NCBI RefSeq assembly: GCF_021390435.2
Contig: NZ_JAJVCN010000005.1
Location: 449,501 to 513,500 of the forward strand
Length of the DNA stretch: 64,000 nucleotides
From: Kibdelosporangium philippinense
Lineage (GTDB): Bacteria; Actinomycetota; Actinomycetes; Mycobacteriales; Pseudonocardiaceae
Direction: 5' to 3'
The position numbers and the translations under genes were made by a program. Position 1 is the first letter of the stretch, and the number at the start of each line of letters is the position of its first letter. Positions 46,643-56,315 of this stretch are shown here, piece by piece. The notes under the pieces were generated by a model, which worked only from the letters and a program-made list of their open reading frames with translations, did not search any database and was not told where the DNA came from.

Positions 46643-48340
46643 TCATTCCAGCTGCGGTCCGCCCCAAGCTGATTCCGCGCGCTTCAGCCATTGCTGCCAG
46701 CTCGCCGCCGAAGCCGCCGGGACCGTCCAAGGAGATGTGGACTGGACCATCCGCGTGCCGGGCTTCTCAAGCCAACGCAGGACTGCCCCGACCTCTTCGT
46801 GCGGCGCGCCGTACAGCGGGCCGTCTGACGGGATGACGGTCTCTGCGGACGACACAAGCATCTCGACGACCGGCATGGGCGATACGCCGCGTGGAGCGTT
46901 GCCTGCCGACGCGAGCCTGCCGTGCCGGACCACAGCGAAGTCCCAGCCTCCGGTGCCGTCTGGTCGTGCCGCGACGAGCTCGCTGATCGAGGCGAGCGCC
47001 GCGAGGCGTTGACTGCGGTCAAGCGTGCGCACGAGCACAGCCAGCCGGTCGCGCCCCTCGGCGGCCTGTTCGAAACGCTGCGCTTCCGACAACTGCATCA
47101 ACCGCGCGGCCGCACGCCACAAAGCGTCCACACGGTGTCCCGCGACCAAACCGCGCACTGCCTCCACATACGGCTGGTACTCGTGGACGCTCTGGTGCCC
47201 AGCGCACGGCGCCCCGCAGCGGCCAATCTCTGCCAACAGACACGGCGTGCCCTTCGGGGACCGTGCAGGGATGCGCTGGGTGCACGGCCGTATGCCCGTG
47301 CCCTCCTGCAACGCGGTCGCTGCGCCTTCGGCAGAGCGGTGCGACCGGAACGGCCCTAGCGAGCCGTCACGGGGTGTGCGGACAACCGACAGCCTCGGGA
47401 ACGCCTCGTCTGTCAGGGTGAGCCACCACGCTTGGTGCTTGTTGCGAGAGCGCCGGTTGTAGGTCGGCTTGTGCGCAGCGAGCAGACGTAACTCCCGGAC
47501 CTCTGCCTCGAGGGCGTGCGAACAGGTCACGGAGTCGACGCGGACCGCGAGGCCGACCATCTCACGCAGGCGACGACGCGTCTCACTGGCCGTGAAGTAC
47601 TGACGGACGCGGCGGCGCAGGTTGGACGCGGTGCCGACATACAACACCTCGTCACGCGGTCCCCTGAACATGTACACGCCTGGCTCGCTCGGCAGGTCCG
47701 CGGCGAGTGTGCGTTTGCGGCGCTGCTCGGGTGTGACCTCGGGTATGTAGTCGAGCAGCTCTTCCAGCGACTGCACGCCGACGGACCCGAGGCGTTCGAG
47801 CAATGCGTGCAGCACGTCAACGGTCGCTCGTGCGTCAGCCAGCGCGCGGTGAATAGGCGTCGTACTCGCGCGGAACAATTGGGCCAAGGCGGACAGACGG
47901 CAACTCGGCGCCTCTTCCCGGCTCAGCACACGCCTCGCGAGACGCGCCGTGCACACGACTGCGGGGCGCGGCCAGTGGTAGCCGTACCGTCGGCACGCGG
48001 CCTTCAGGAAGCTGACGTCGAAGCCCGAGTTGTGCGCGACCAGCACAGCCCCGGCGGCGAATTCGAGGAAGGCGGGCAGCACCTCGATCAGCGGCGGCGC
48101 CTGGTAGACCATCGCGTTGGTGATGCCGGTAAGCGCCACGATCTCCTGCGGGATACCCCGGCCAGGGTCGACAAGCGTGGCGAACTCGCCGATCACCTCG
48201 CCGCCGCGGATCTTGACCGCGCCGATCTCCGTGACCGAGTCCTGCTCCGCGCTGCCACCGGTGGTCTCCAGGTCGAAGACCACGAACGTGGTGGTCCGCA
48301 ACGGCGTGCCGAGTTCGTCGAACGACAGCTGCGTAGTCAT
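46643..48340 (-). CDS. DEDDh exonuclease / UvrC-like GIY-YIG nuclease fusion
   Basis: The 565-residue protein fuses a DnaQ-like 3'-5' exonuclease (about 15-180) with a GIY-YIG domain as in UvrC (about 205-290). The exonuclease shows VFDLETTGGSAEQDSVTEIGAV, the mid-domain HNSGFDVSFL and HRALADARATVDV, which give the Asp-Glu-Asp-Asp-His set. The GIY-YIG domain reads EPGVYMFRGPRDEVLYVGTAS. A C-terminal UvrC-like region with Cys-rich ARSPKGTPCLLAEIGRCGAPC follows. The M. tuberculosis homologue (Rv2191) has the same architecture and place. A role in DNA repair or nuclease processing is inferred. The ATG at 48340 starts the family sequence. Confidence 0.92.
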   Translation of the reverse strand: MTTQLSFDELGTPLRTTTFVVFDLETTGGSAEQDSVTEIGAVKIRGGEVIGEFATLVDPGRGIPQEIVALTGITNAMVYQAPPLIEVLPAFLEFAAGAVLVAHNSGFDVSFLKAACRRYGYHWPRPAVVCTARLARRVLSREEAPSCRLSALAQLFRASTTPIHRALADARATVDVLHALLERLGSVGVQSLEELLDYIPEVTPEQRRKRTLAADLPSEPGVYMFRGPRDEVLYVGTASNLRRRVRQYFTASETRRRLREMVGLAVRVDSVTCSHALEAEVRELRLLAAHKPTYNRRSRNKHQAWWLTLTDEAFPRLSVVRTPRDGSLGPFRSHRSAEGAATALQEGTGIRPCTQRIPARSPKGTPCLLAEIGRCGAPCAGHQSVHEYQPYVEAVRGLVAGHRVDALWRAAARLMQLSEAQRFEQAAEGRDRLAVLVRTLDRSQRLAALASISELVAARPDGTGGWDFAVVRHGRLASAGNAPRGVSPMPVVEMLVSSAETVIPSDGPLYGAPHEEVGAVLRWLEKPGTRMVQSTSPWTVPAASAASWQQWLKRAESAWGGPQLE

Positions 48341-48477
48341 CGCGCGGGAGACTAGAGCCGCCCACCGACAGTTTTGGATGGCGGCGGGTTGACCGGCGCT
48401 TTTGGCCGCGCGCGACACCATGTGGGCAAACCGGAACCCATCGCGTCAATTTTGCCTGAGCCAACTAACCTGGAGAG

Positions 48478-49821
48478 ATGGCGCCGCGCGAAGAGGACGA
48501 GACCGACGAGCCGATGGACGAGCTCGCCGAGACGTCCGAGCTTGACTGGGACGGCATCCCCGATGCCGTGCGGTCCCGTCTTGCCGAAATAGGTGCCGAA
48601 GCGATCAGCGGCCTCAACCGCGTGGACATCCCCCAGCAGCTCAGAGCGGTGGCGAAGTTCGCGCCGGCCAAGCGTGCCCGCTTGGGCGGCGCCTCAATCA
48701 TGGCGGCCCTGCGCAACTCGAACAGCTTCCGTACCGCGGTGGTCGAATGGTGCCGCGAGCACCGCCCCGGCGCGCTCGAAGTAAGCGGCGCCGAACCCGT
48801 CTCAGCCGCCGCGGCCGCAGTGCTGTTGGGCGACGAGACGGCCGTGCACTACATCGAGCTGGTCTCCCGTCGCGCGGGCGACGCCGTCCTGCGCGCCGAA
48901 CGTGACGCCGCCCTGACCAGAGCCGACCGCCTGGAGAACGAACTCAAGCAAACCAGGGGAGAGCTGGAGGTCGTCCAAGGCGCGGCCGACCTGATCAGAG
49001 CCGACGCGGAAATAGAGCTCGACCGCCTCCGCAAGCGTTTGCGCGAGCAAGGCGTGAAGCTGCGGGAAGCGAAAGACGCGGCAGCGGCGGCGATGGACGA
49101 GATGGAACGCCTCCGCCAAGAAGTAGCGGCCCAAATAGCCGACCTGACAAGCCAGCGGGACAGAGAACGCGAACGCGCGGAAACAGATCGAAAGAAGGCC
49201 CGCCGAGCGGAAGCTGACGCCGAAGTAGCCCGCCAATCAGCCCGCGAAGCCCGCCAAGCCGACGAAGTCCGCCTGGCCCTTCTAGTGGACACATTGGACG
49301 GAGCAGTCACCGGCCTCCGCCGCGAACTCGCCCTCGGCGGCGGCGGTCCCCGCCCCGCCGACCTCGTCCGCGGCGCCACAGCCGCGCAGGGAACCGTCGG
49401 CCGCGTCGAGGACCCGGCTGCATTGGACCGCCTGCTCGCGTTGCCTTCCGTGCACCTGGTGGTGGACGGTTACAACGTCACGAAGACGGGCTACCCGGAC
49501 CTGCCCCTAGCTGACCAACGCGAGCGCCTGACCCACCAACTGTCAGCCCTCGCGGCACGAACCTCAGCCGAGGTGACGCTCGTGTTCGATGGCGCTGGTG
49601 TTGTCGCCGTTCCCGCGGCCGCACCTCGCGGGGTTCGTGTGCTCTTCAGCGACCCCGGAGTTCTGGCCGACGACGTCATCCGCGCGTTGGTCGCCGCCGA
49701 GCCCGAAGGCCGCCCGGTGGTCGTCGTAACCTCGGACCGCGCCGTGGCTGATTCAGTCCGTCGCCGCGGCGCCCACCCAGTGCCCTCAGCCGTACTCCTC
49801 TCCCGCCTCGGCCGCGTCTAA
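48478..49821 (+). CDS. Coiled-coil protein with C-terminal NYN/YacP-type (PIN-like) RNase domain
   Basis: In the 447-residue protein the N-terminal region (1-135) is helical. The middle (about 140-275) is a long charged coiled coil rich in Glu, Arg, Ala and Lys. The C-terminal 140 residues form a PIN-like fold with LVVDGYNVTKTGYPDLPLADQRERL, VTLVFDGAG and VVVVTSDRAVADSVRRRGAHPVPS, which supply the conserved Asp residues of YacP-like ribonucleases. This architecture is conserved in actinobacteria and is thought to act on RNA. It faces the DEDDh gene divergently. The 22-bp repeat array starts 49 bases downstream. Confidence 0.9.
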   Translation: MAPREEDETDEPMDELAETSELDWDGIPDAVRSRLAEIGAEAISGLNRVDIPQQLRAVAKFAPAKRARLGGASIMAALRNSNSFRTAVVEWCREHRPGALEVSGAEPVSAAAAAVLLGDETAVHYIELVSRRAGDAVLRAERDAALTRADRLENELKQTRGELEVVQGAADLIRADAEIELDRLRKRLREQGVKLREAKDAAAAAMDEMERLRQEVAAQIADLTSQRDRERERAETDRKKARRAEADAEVARQSAREARQADEVRLALLVDTLDGAVTGLRRELALGGGGPRPADLVRGATAAQGTVGRVEDPAALDRLLALPSVHLVVDGYNVTKTGYPDLPLADQRERLTHQLSALAARTSAEVTLVFDGAGVVAVPAAAPRGVRVLFSDPGVLADDVIRALVAAEPEGRPVVVVTSDRAVADSVRRRGAHPVPSAVLLSRLGRV

Positions 49822-49869
49822 CCCAAACCCACGCCCCAACCCACCCCCGCGGCCATCCCTCAAGCCCGC

Positions 49870-50052
49870 GTCCACCGTTGCGGCACACCGAGTTGACCGT
49901 TGCGGCACACCGTGTCCACCGTTCCGGAACACCGTGTCCGCCATTCCTGCACACCGTGTCGACCGTTCCGGCACACCGTGTCCACCGTTCCGGAACACCG
50001 TGTCCGCCATTCCTGCACACCGTGTCGACCGTTCCGGCAGCCCTTGTCGACC
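49870..50052. repeat. Tandem array of 22-bp repeats with 66-bp higher-order period
   Basis: Eight head-to-tail units start at 49870, 49892, 49914, 49936, 49958, 49980, 50002 and 50024, with a partial ninth at 50046. The basic unit is GTCCACCGTTCCGGMACACC plus GT. From 49914 the units follow an A-B-C, A-B-C order (A with CGGAACAC, B with CCATTCCTGCAC, C with GTCGACC), so the real period is 66 bases. There are no spacers, so it is not CRISPR. The rest of the 433-base gap holds a pyrimidine-rich tract (about 50080-50165) and a promoter. Confidence 0.9.
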
Positions 50053-50180
50053 CGCTCCGGGATCTCGTGTCCACCCCGCCATCTCCTCGCTCTCCCCTCC
50101 TTACATCCGACCTCTTTCCGATCCCTCTTCTCTCCAATTTCCCCACTACCTCGCGCTTCCTCCATCTGAACCCCTGCATG

Positions 50181-50209
50181 TTGACTGACTGAAAAGGTTT
50201 CCATACAGT
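50181..50209 (+). promoter_or_regulatory. Sigma-70-type promoter for the GH95-like gene
   Basis: TTGACT (50181-50186) and TACAGT (50204-50209) are separated by 17 bases, a near-consensus housekeeping promoter, 46 bases upstream of the GTG start. It lies in the least GC-rich part of the window. Confidence 0.6.
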
Positions 50210-50254
50210 CGGCTTTGGCTATACATCCGATCTTTTGGGTCAACTCAGTGTGGA

Positions 50255-52993
50255 GTGCGGATGGATATCTCTCGTCGGGGGCTTCTTGGCGGCGCGATCG
50301 CTGGGACGATGCTTGGGGCATTGCCCGCGGCTCACGCCCAGCAGCAGCCGGGGATCGACTGGCTGAGTTTCCTCAGCACCTGCGACATGGTGTGGCAGCG
50401 CATACCGCGTGCTTGGTACGAGGGGCCGTTTCTGGGCAATGGGTTTCTGGCTGCGGCGGTCTATCGGGAGCCTGGGGCGAACGCTGTCCGCATCACGGTT
50501 GACCACAGTCAGGTCCAGGACCATCGGCCGCAGTTCGGCAACGAGTGGGGAGTCGCGCGCCTGCCTGTCGGCAAGCTTCTGCTCACGCCCAAAGGCGCGA
50601 TCACTGGCGTCGACATGCGGCTTGACCTGTGGAATGCCGAGCTCGTCGGCACCATCAACACCGACAGGGGTGACCTCAAGATCCGGCTGTTCGTGCACGC
50701 CGAAACCGACATCCTCAGCCTGGAGGTCGACGGCGACCACACGCTCGTCTTCGAACCGGCCGAAGCGCTGAGCCCGAGGACCATCCGCGAACCGCCGCCC
50801 GCGAACTTCCCGCGCAACCCGAAGCCGGTGACGAAGGCCGAACGTGACCTCACAGTCGTCGTCCAGCCGATGATCGCCGGTGGGCAGACGGCCACCGCGT
50901 ACCGCAAGCGCGGCAACACTTTGCTGCTGTCGGTCAAGCATTCGTATCCCAACACGACAGCCGAGAAGCAAGTCAGGGACATCGTCCGGTACGCCCCGCC
51001 CGAGCGCTTGCTCAGGCAGCAGCATCAGAGCTGGTGGCACGCCTTCTACCAGAAGAGCTTTCTGTCCATTCCGGACGAACTGCTGCAGAGCTTCTACTGG
51101 ATCCAGCTCTACAAGCTTGCTTCGGCCTCCCGGCACAGTGGTCCGATCATGGCGACGACCGGACCGTGGATCGAGCCGACCCCGTGGCCGTCGCTCTGGA
51201 ACAACCTCAACGTCCAGCTCGAATACTGGCTGGCGTACGGCTCCAACCATCTCGAACTCGACCCGATCCCACGCACCATCAAGGCCACCCAGAGGATCCT
51301 GATCGACGCGCTGCGGCCGCAGTTCCGCGGTGATTCGATGGGCGTAAGGCGTAGCACCGACGCGCAGTTCGACGACGCCGGGTTTGTCGGCGCCCCAGGG
51401 TTTTCCGCGGACCCGGAAATCGGGAACCTGCCGTGGATCCTGCACAACGTGTGGCTGCACTACCGGCACAGCATGGACCCCAAGGTCCTGGACATCCTGT
51501 TCCCGACGCTGCGCCGCGCGATGAACTACTACCTGCATTTCCTGTCCACGGGGATGGATGGCAGGCTGCATCTCGCGCCGACCTTCTCGCCGGAATACGG
51601 CAGCGCGCCGGATTGCAACTTCGACCTCGCGTTGATTCGGTGGAGTTGCCAGACGCTTCTGGCGATCAAGCCGGATGATCCGCTCGCGCCCAAATGGCGT
51701 GAGGTGCTGAGCGAACTTGTCGACTATCCGGTTGACGCCAAGGGGTTCATGGTCGGCACCGGTGTGCCGTTCGCCAAGTCGCACCGGCATTACTCGCACA
51801 TGCTCGCGGTATACCCGTTGTACTTGGTCAGTGCGGAATCTGGACATCGCGAGTTGATTGAGAAGTCGCTCAACCACTGGATCAGCTTCGAAGGCGCGTT
51901 GCGCGGGTACAGCTTCACCGGCGCGTCCTCGATCTGCGCGGGCCTCGGTCACGGTGACGACGCGCTGAAGTACCTCAGGGAGTTCGTCGCCCGGTTCGCC
52001 CAAGCCAACACGATGTACTTCGAAGCCGGTCCGGTCATCGAGACACCGCTGTCCGGCGCGCAGTCGTTGCACGACATGCTGTGCCAGAGCTGGGGCGGGG
52101 TGATCCGGATCTTCCCCGCAGTGCCGGGCACTTGGCGTGATGTGGCATTGCAGGACTTTCTGGCCGAGGGTGCCTTCTTGGTTACGGCGTCCAAAAAGGA
52201 TGGCAGAACCGAGTTCGTCAAGATACGCGGCCTCGCCGGGCAACCCCTGAAGCTCAGGACCGGCATTCAGAATCCCGACGTCCGTGGTGCGCGGAAGTGG
52301 CATCGTGAAGCGGACGGCACCCTGGTGATCGAGTTCGATCACGAGGTTCTTGTCCACGAAAAGGGCCGGACACCCGACCTGGCCATTGGGCCCGTGCCGA
52401 TCAGCACTCCGGCCAAGCCATGGGGACTGCCCGCTCTCCCGAACCAACCGACCCTCACGGTCGACCTCGCGGCCGTGCTCAACAATGACGGCCTCACCAA
52501 CGAGTTCCAGATGAACGACGGCGACTTCGACGGCGCGGGCAACACGTACCCGGCCGCGCAGCTCCCACAAACGGGCTATGTGGAGGACGACGGGATCCCG
52601 TTCGAGTTCGTCAACGGCAACGAAGGCGCCGCGAACAACATCGTCCCCATCGGACAGACGATCCCGCTGCCACCCGGCAAGTACCCAACCATGCACTTGC
52701 TCGCCGCCAGCGACAACGGCAACACCACCACAACGCTGACTGTCACCTACACTGACGGCGCCGCCCAGGTTCCGTTGCAGATCACCGACTGGCGCACACC
52801 GCCGGCGTACGGCGAAACAGAAGCCTTGCGTACCAGGCAAATGCACACCCGCAACGGGACCGCTGAGACCAGGCTCACCATCTTCCACCAGAAACTGCAA
52901 CTCGACCCGGCGCGTGACCTTGTCTCGATCACGTTGCCAGCGGCCACCAAACCCAGGCCGCACATTTTCGCGATCACGCTCCAGAAACAGTAA
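50255..52993 (+). CDS. Secreted GH95-like glycoside hydrolase (alpha-L-fucosidase/galactosidase superfamily)
   Basis: This 912-residue exported enzyme starts with a twin-arginine signal (SRRGLLGGAIAG, cut near AHAQQQ). The beta-sandwich N-domain includes GPFLGNGFLAAAVY. The (alpha/alpha)6 catalytic domain has WNNLNVQLEYW with the paired Asn, HLAPTFSPEYG with the candidate acid Glu, and HRHYSHMLAVYPLYLV, the clearest GH95-type motif. CQSWGGVIRIFPAVPG closes the barrel. A C-terminal region (about 720-912) looks like an added carbohydrate-binding or beta-sandwich module. The start may be the GTG at 50255 or the ATG at 50261. It probably removes fucose or a related sugar from plant or fungal glycans; the exact sugar is unknown. 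Confidence 0.78.
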   Translation: MRMDISRRGLLGGAIAGTMLGALPAAHAQQQPGIDWLSFLSTCDMVWQRIPRAWYEGPFLGNGFLAAAVYREPGANAVRITVDHSQVQDHRPQFGNEWGVARLPVGKLLLTPKGAITGVDMRLDLWNAELVGTINTDRGDLKIRLFVHAETDILSLEVDGDHTLVFEPAEALSPRTIREPPPANFPRNPKPVTKAERDLTVVVQPMIAGGQTATAYRKRGNTLLLSVKHSYPNTTAEKQVRDIVRYAPPERLLRQQHQSWWHAFYQKSFLSIPDELLQSFYWIQLYKLASASRHSGPIMATTGPWIEPTPWPSLWNNLNVQLEYWLAYGSNHLELDPIPRTIKATQRILIDALRPQFRGDSMGVRRSTDAQFDDAGFVGAPGFSADPEIGNLPWILHNVWLHYRHSMDPKVLDILFPTLRRAMNYYLHFLSTGMDGRLHLAPTFSPEYGSAPDCNFDLALIRWSCQTLLAIKPDDPLAPKWREVLSELVDYPVDAKGFMVGTGVPFAKSHRHYSHMLAVYPLYLVSAESGHRELIEKSLNHWISFEGALRGYSFTGASSICAGLGHGDDALKYLREFVARFAQANTMYFEAGPVIETPLSGAQSLHDMLCQSWGGVIRIFPAVPGTWRDVALQDFLAEGAFLVTASKKDGRTEFVKIRGLAGQPLKLRTGIQNPDVRGARKWHREADGTLVIEFDHEVLVHEKGRTPDLAIGPVPISTPAKPWGLPALPNQPTLTVDLAAVLNNDGLTNEFQMNDGDFDGAGNTYPAAQLPQTGYVEDDGIPFEFVNGNEGAANNIVPIGQTIPLPPGKYPTMHLLAASDNGNTTTTLTVTYTDGAAQVPLQITDWRTPPAYGETEALRTRQMHTRNGTAETRLTIFHQKLQLDPARDLVSITLPAATKPRPHIFAITLQKQ

Positions 52994-53029
52994 AGGAACC
53001 TCCGCCGCACCCTGCCGAAGGAGGAACAG

Positions 53030-53701
53030 ATGACCATCAACAGGCGCAGCGCGCTGGCGCTGGGCGCGGGCGCGGTCGGCGCCCTCACCATGGGGACTTC
53101 AACCGCGTCGGCCGCTGCCTGGCAGCTCAGGTGGAGCCCGGATCCGGCCAGGGATGGCCTGAACGCGTTCGAAGGGCTGGAAGACGACCGGGCCAGGTCA
53201 CACCCGGGTACGAAACACATCTACGTCGAAGGCGACCACTGGCGCTTCGACATGCACACCCGCGACCGGGACGGATCGGACCGGCAACGCAACGAGTGCA
53301 AGGGAATGCGTCAGAACGGCACAATACTGAAGATCAACAAGGACACCACCTGGCGACTGTCCTATCAGGCGTTCTGGCCGAGCTCGCTCACCGCGACCAC
53401 CCGGTTCACACACATCATGCAGATGAAGGTGCAAGACGTCGGCGGTCCACTATGGACGTTGACACCACGGCAGAAGAGCAAGCCGACGCTGACCGTACTG
53501 ACCCTGAAGGATGACGATTCCAACACCGAGCACATCCTCGGCGACTATGCGCCACTGCAGAACAAGTGGCTCGACATCGAATTCGAGTTCAAGGCCTCGA
53601 ACAGCGGTCGGCACTTCGGCGACTGCCTTGGGTCTGCCGAGGCGTCCTGGGTACACGGTCCGAGACTTGTGGCAGCCCAAGGACTTTCAGACCGCAGGTG
53701 A
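53030..53701 (+). pseudogene. Polysaccharide-lyase-like (heparin lyase I-like) gene, C-terminus lost at a deletion junction
   Basis: The frame begins with a twin-arginine-type signal (INRRSALALGAGAVGALTMG) and continues with a concanavalin-like lyase domain: HIYVEGDHWRFDMHTRDRDG, RQRNECKGM, TTRFTHIMQMKVQDVGG and LQNKWLDIEFEFKASNSG. About residue 195-200 the homology stops and the frame runs on through GH27 sequence read in the wrong frame until a TGA at 53701. The last 40-60 residues of the domain are missing. AAGGAGG precedes the ATG, so a truncated protein may still be made. It follows the GH95-like gene by 36 bases. Confidence 0.72.
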
Positions 53702-54600
53702 GATCTCGGCGATGGTCCCGGCGCACGGCACGGTTGTCTACCGAGTATCCACTAAGAACTGGCTGCACGCACAGCCTTTGGTGAGTGCGGGTTTGACGCT
53801 TGGCGAGTCCACACCGGGCATTCCGGCGAAGATCACGCCTGTTGGCCAGGCATTCGAAGCGACTGTCACGGCAACGAACCACGCGGTAGTGCCAGTGATA
53901 AACCCGCGCGTCCGGCTGACCGTGCCAAGTGGTTGGCGGGTGGAAGGCGTTTCAAGGCAGCAGAAATGGGTACTGAGAACCGGCGAGTCGGTCTCCGGGC
54001 GATGGCGGATCTGGCCAGCGGAAACCGGAAAACCCGAGTTGATCAGCTCTGTGGACTTCGGCGACGTCAGCATCACCGGCACGACCGAGCTGATCGTCCC
54101 ACCGGAGATACCGCGCGGCACGTCCGCACTCGGCGATGTCCGCTCAGCCTGGGAAAGCGGCGGCTACGGTCCCGTCGAACGGGACATGTCCAACGGTGGC
54201 TGGCAACCTGGCGACGGAAAACCATTGACCATCAACGGAAACGTCTATACCAAGGGCATGGGCGCGCACGCGCCGACCCAGATGGTCTACTACCTTGGCG
54301 GCAAGTGCTTGGCGGTGGCATCGATCGTCGGCATCGACGACGACCGCAACGACGCTAACAAGGTGGGGTCCGCGTCCTTCGAGATCTGGGCCGACGGAAC
54401 CAAGGTCGCCGACAGCGGCATCCGGACCTGGCAGGACGACCCGACCAGTATTTCCGCAGCGCTCACAGGTGCGACATACATGCGGCTGGTGGTCACCGAC
54501 GGCGGCGACACCTACAGCTACGACCGAGGAGACTGGGCCAACCTCACGGGAATGGCCCGAGGCGCAAGGAACCCACCAGCTTGGCCGAGCTTTTCGGCTG
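53640..54600 (+). pseudogene. C-terminal remnant of a GH27 alpha-galactosidase with NEW3 and NPCBM modules
   Basis: From about 53649 another frame encodes GYTVRDLWQPKDFQTAGEIS then AMVPAHGTVVYRVS, the end of a GH27 C-terminal beta-domain. An NEW3-type domain (about 53790-54110) and an NPCBM sugar-binding module with YTKGMGAHAPTQMVYYLGGK and DRGDWANLTG follow. The whole catalytic TIM barrel (about 370 residues) and the signal peptide are gone. The frame also has no stop where the module should end, about 54560, and reads through the terminator into antisense GH13 sequence, so a second lesion near the 3' end is likely. Confidence 0.75.
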
Positions 54601-54611
54601 AGAGAACCGGT

Positions 54612-54644
54612 TGCTCCCACTGTCCCAGGAGGACGGTGGGAGCA
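54612..54644. terminator. Hairpin between GH27 remnant and GH13 gene
   Basis: TGCTCCCAC (54612-54620) pairs with GTGGGAGCA (54636-54644). It lies between convergent units and 16 bases from the end of the GH13 gene. Confidence 0.65.
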
Positions 54645-54659
54645 GCCGTGCAGGGTTAT

Positions 54660-56285
54660 TCAGAAGGTTCGCAGCCACACGGCCGTGTCCGGCGGCAAGT
54701 GGTCGCCCTGAAGTGGTCCGCTGGCCAGGATGATCGATTCGTGCCGGGGCAGCGGCACCGGTTCGGCCGACAAGTTCACCATGCACGTGAACCCTGGGTC
54801 ACGGCTGAACGCGACCACATCGGCCAGTGACACGACCCAGCTCATCTCACCGTCGCCCAGCGCCGGCTCGTCCCGACGGATGTGCAAAGCCTTGCGGTAC
54901 AACGACAGCATCGAGTCCGGATCGGCTGCCTCAGCCTCGGCGGTGTACGCCGCCCAGTCCTGCGGCTGCGGCAACCAGGTGCCGCCGGTACCGAACGAGA
55001 ACGGCGGTTTCGTGCCGCCCCAAGGGATCGGTACTCGGCAACCGTCACGACCGGGGTCCGCGTGCTTGGTCCGCTCGAACACCGGATCCTGCCGTAGCTC
55101 GTCGGGGATGTCCTCGATCTCCCACAAGCCCAGTTCTTCGCCCTGGTAGACGTAAACCCCGCCAGGCAAGGCCATGGTGAGCAAAGCGGCCGCACGTGCC
55201 CTCCGGGTCCCGAGATCACGGTCGACCGGAGTGCCATGCCGACGATCGGCGAACTCGAAACCTGTGTCACCAGAACGGCCATACCGGGTCACGTGCCGCG
55301 TTACGTCGTGATTGGACAGTACCCAGGTCGGCGGTGCGCCGACCAACGAGTGCGAGTCCATACTGGACTGGATAACCTCCCGCAGGCGCTTGGCTTCCCA
55401 CGGGCAGGACAGGAAATCGAAGTTGAATGCCGAGTGCATCTCGTCCGGCCGTAAGTAGCGCGCGAACCGGATCGGGTCAGGCAACCACATCTCGCCGACG
55501 AAGATCCGCTCACCGGGATACGAGTCCGAGATCTTGCGCCAGGCCCGATAAACCTCGTGTACACCGTCCATATCGGAGAACGGCAGCGGGCCAACGGTCA
55601 GGCCGTTCACATCGGGCAGTGCCGGGTCCTTGATCAGTCCGTCGGCGACGTCGATCCGGAACCCGTCGATACCCCGGTCGAACCAGAACTTCAGGATATC
55701 GATGAACTCCGCGTGCACCTCGGGGCTCGTCCAGTTGAAGTCCGGCTGGCGGGAGCTGTAGAGGTGCAGGAACCATTCGCCGTCCGCCACGCGTGTCCAA
55801 GCTGGACCGCCGAACCGTGACTGCCAGTCGTTCGGCGGCAGTTCACCGTTCTCGCCACGGCCGGGCCGGAACCAAAACCGTTCCCGCTCAGGCGATCCCG
55901 GTCCCGCCGCCAGAGCGGCCTTGAACCACGGGTGTTCGTCCGAGGCGTGGTTCGGCACGATGTCGATGATGATCCGGATGCCGAGCTCGTGCGCCTCGGC
56001 GATCAGCAGCTCGGCCTCGGCGAGCGTGCCGAAGGTCGGCTCGATGTCACGGAAGTCCGAGACGTCGTAGCCGCCGTCGTCCATTGGGGACGGATACCAT
56101 GGGCAGAACCAGATCGCGTCGATCCCAAGGTCCGCCAGGTAAGGCAGGTGCGCGCGGACACCGGCGAGGTCACCGATCCCGTCGCCGTTGCCGTCGGCGA
56201 AACTGCGGATGTACACCTGGTAGATCGCCGCATCACGCCACCAAGCCGTTGGCGTGTCCGGAGATATTTCATTCGTAACGGACAC
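54660..56285 (-). CDS. GH13 alpha-glucosidase (oligo-1,6-/alpha-1,4-glucosidase type)
   Basis: This 541-residue cytoplasmic enzyme has no signal peptide. The GH13 conserved regions are all visible: DIVPNHASDEHPWF (region I), DGFRIDVADGL with the nucleophile Asp (region II), FVGEMWLP with the acid Glu (region III), and LSNHDVTRH with the transition-state Asp (region IV). QVYIRSFADGNGDGIGDLAG near the N-terminus is the oligo-glucosidase signature. It is the last gene of the sugar-importer operon and most likely cleaves imported malto-, isomalto- or sucrose-like oligosaccharides to glucose. Confidence 0.92.
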   Translation of the reverse strand: MSVTNEISPDTPTAWWRDAAIYQVYIRSFADGNGDGIGDLAGVRAHLPYLADLGIDAIWFCPWYPSPMDDGGYDVSDFRDIEPTFGTLAEAELLIAEAHELGIRIIIDIVPNHASDEHPWFKAALAAGPGSPERERFWFRPGRGENGELPPNDWQSRFGGPAWTRVADGEWFLHLYSSRQPDFNWTSPEVHAEFIDILKFWFDRGIDGFRIDVADGLIKDPALPDVNGLTVGPLPFSDMDGVHEVYRAWRKISDSYPGERIFVGEMWLPDPIRFARYLRPDEMHSAFNFDFLSCPWEAKRLREVIQSSMDSHSLVGAPPTWVLSNHDVTRHVTRYGRSGDTGFEFADRRHGTPVDRDLGTRRARAAALLTMALPGGVYVYQGEELGLWEIEDIPDELRQDPVFERTKHADPGRDGCRVPIPWGGTKPPFSFGTGGTWLPQPQDWAAYTAEAEAADPDSMLSLYRKALHIRRDEPALGDGEMSWVVSLADVVAFSRDPGFTCMVNLSAEPVPLPRHESIILASGPLQGDHLPPDTAVWLRTF

Positions 56286-56315
56286 GGTTGGGTTCCTCCC
56301 TGTGAGTTACGACGC

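Noticed and set aside
49870-50052. CRISPR array
   Set aside because: Units are head to tail without unique spacers and no cas genes are present.
49676-50179. Several apparent proteins with NGGHGVPERWTRC-type repeats
   Set aside because: They arise because the 66-bp repeat lacks stops in every frame; no ribosome-binding site or conserved domain supports them.
50240-52963. 907-codon open frame antisense to the GH95-like gene
   Set aside because: It has no domain-like segments and mirrors the codon pattern of the real gene, whose signal peptide and GH95 motifs are clear.
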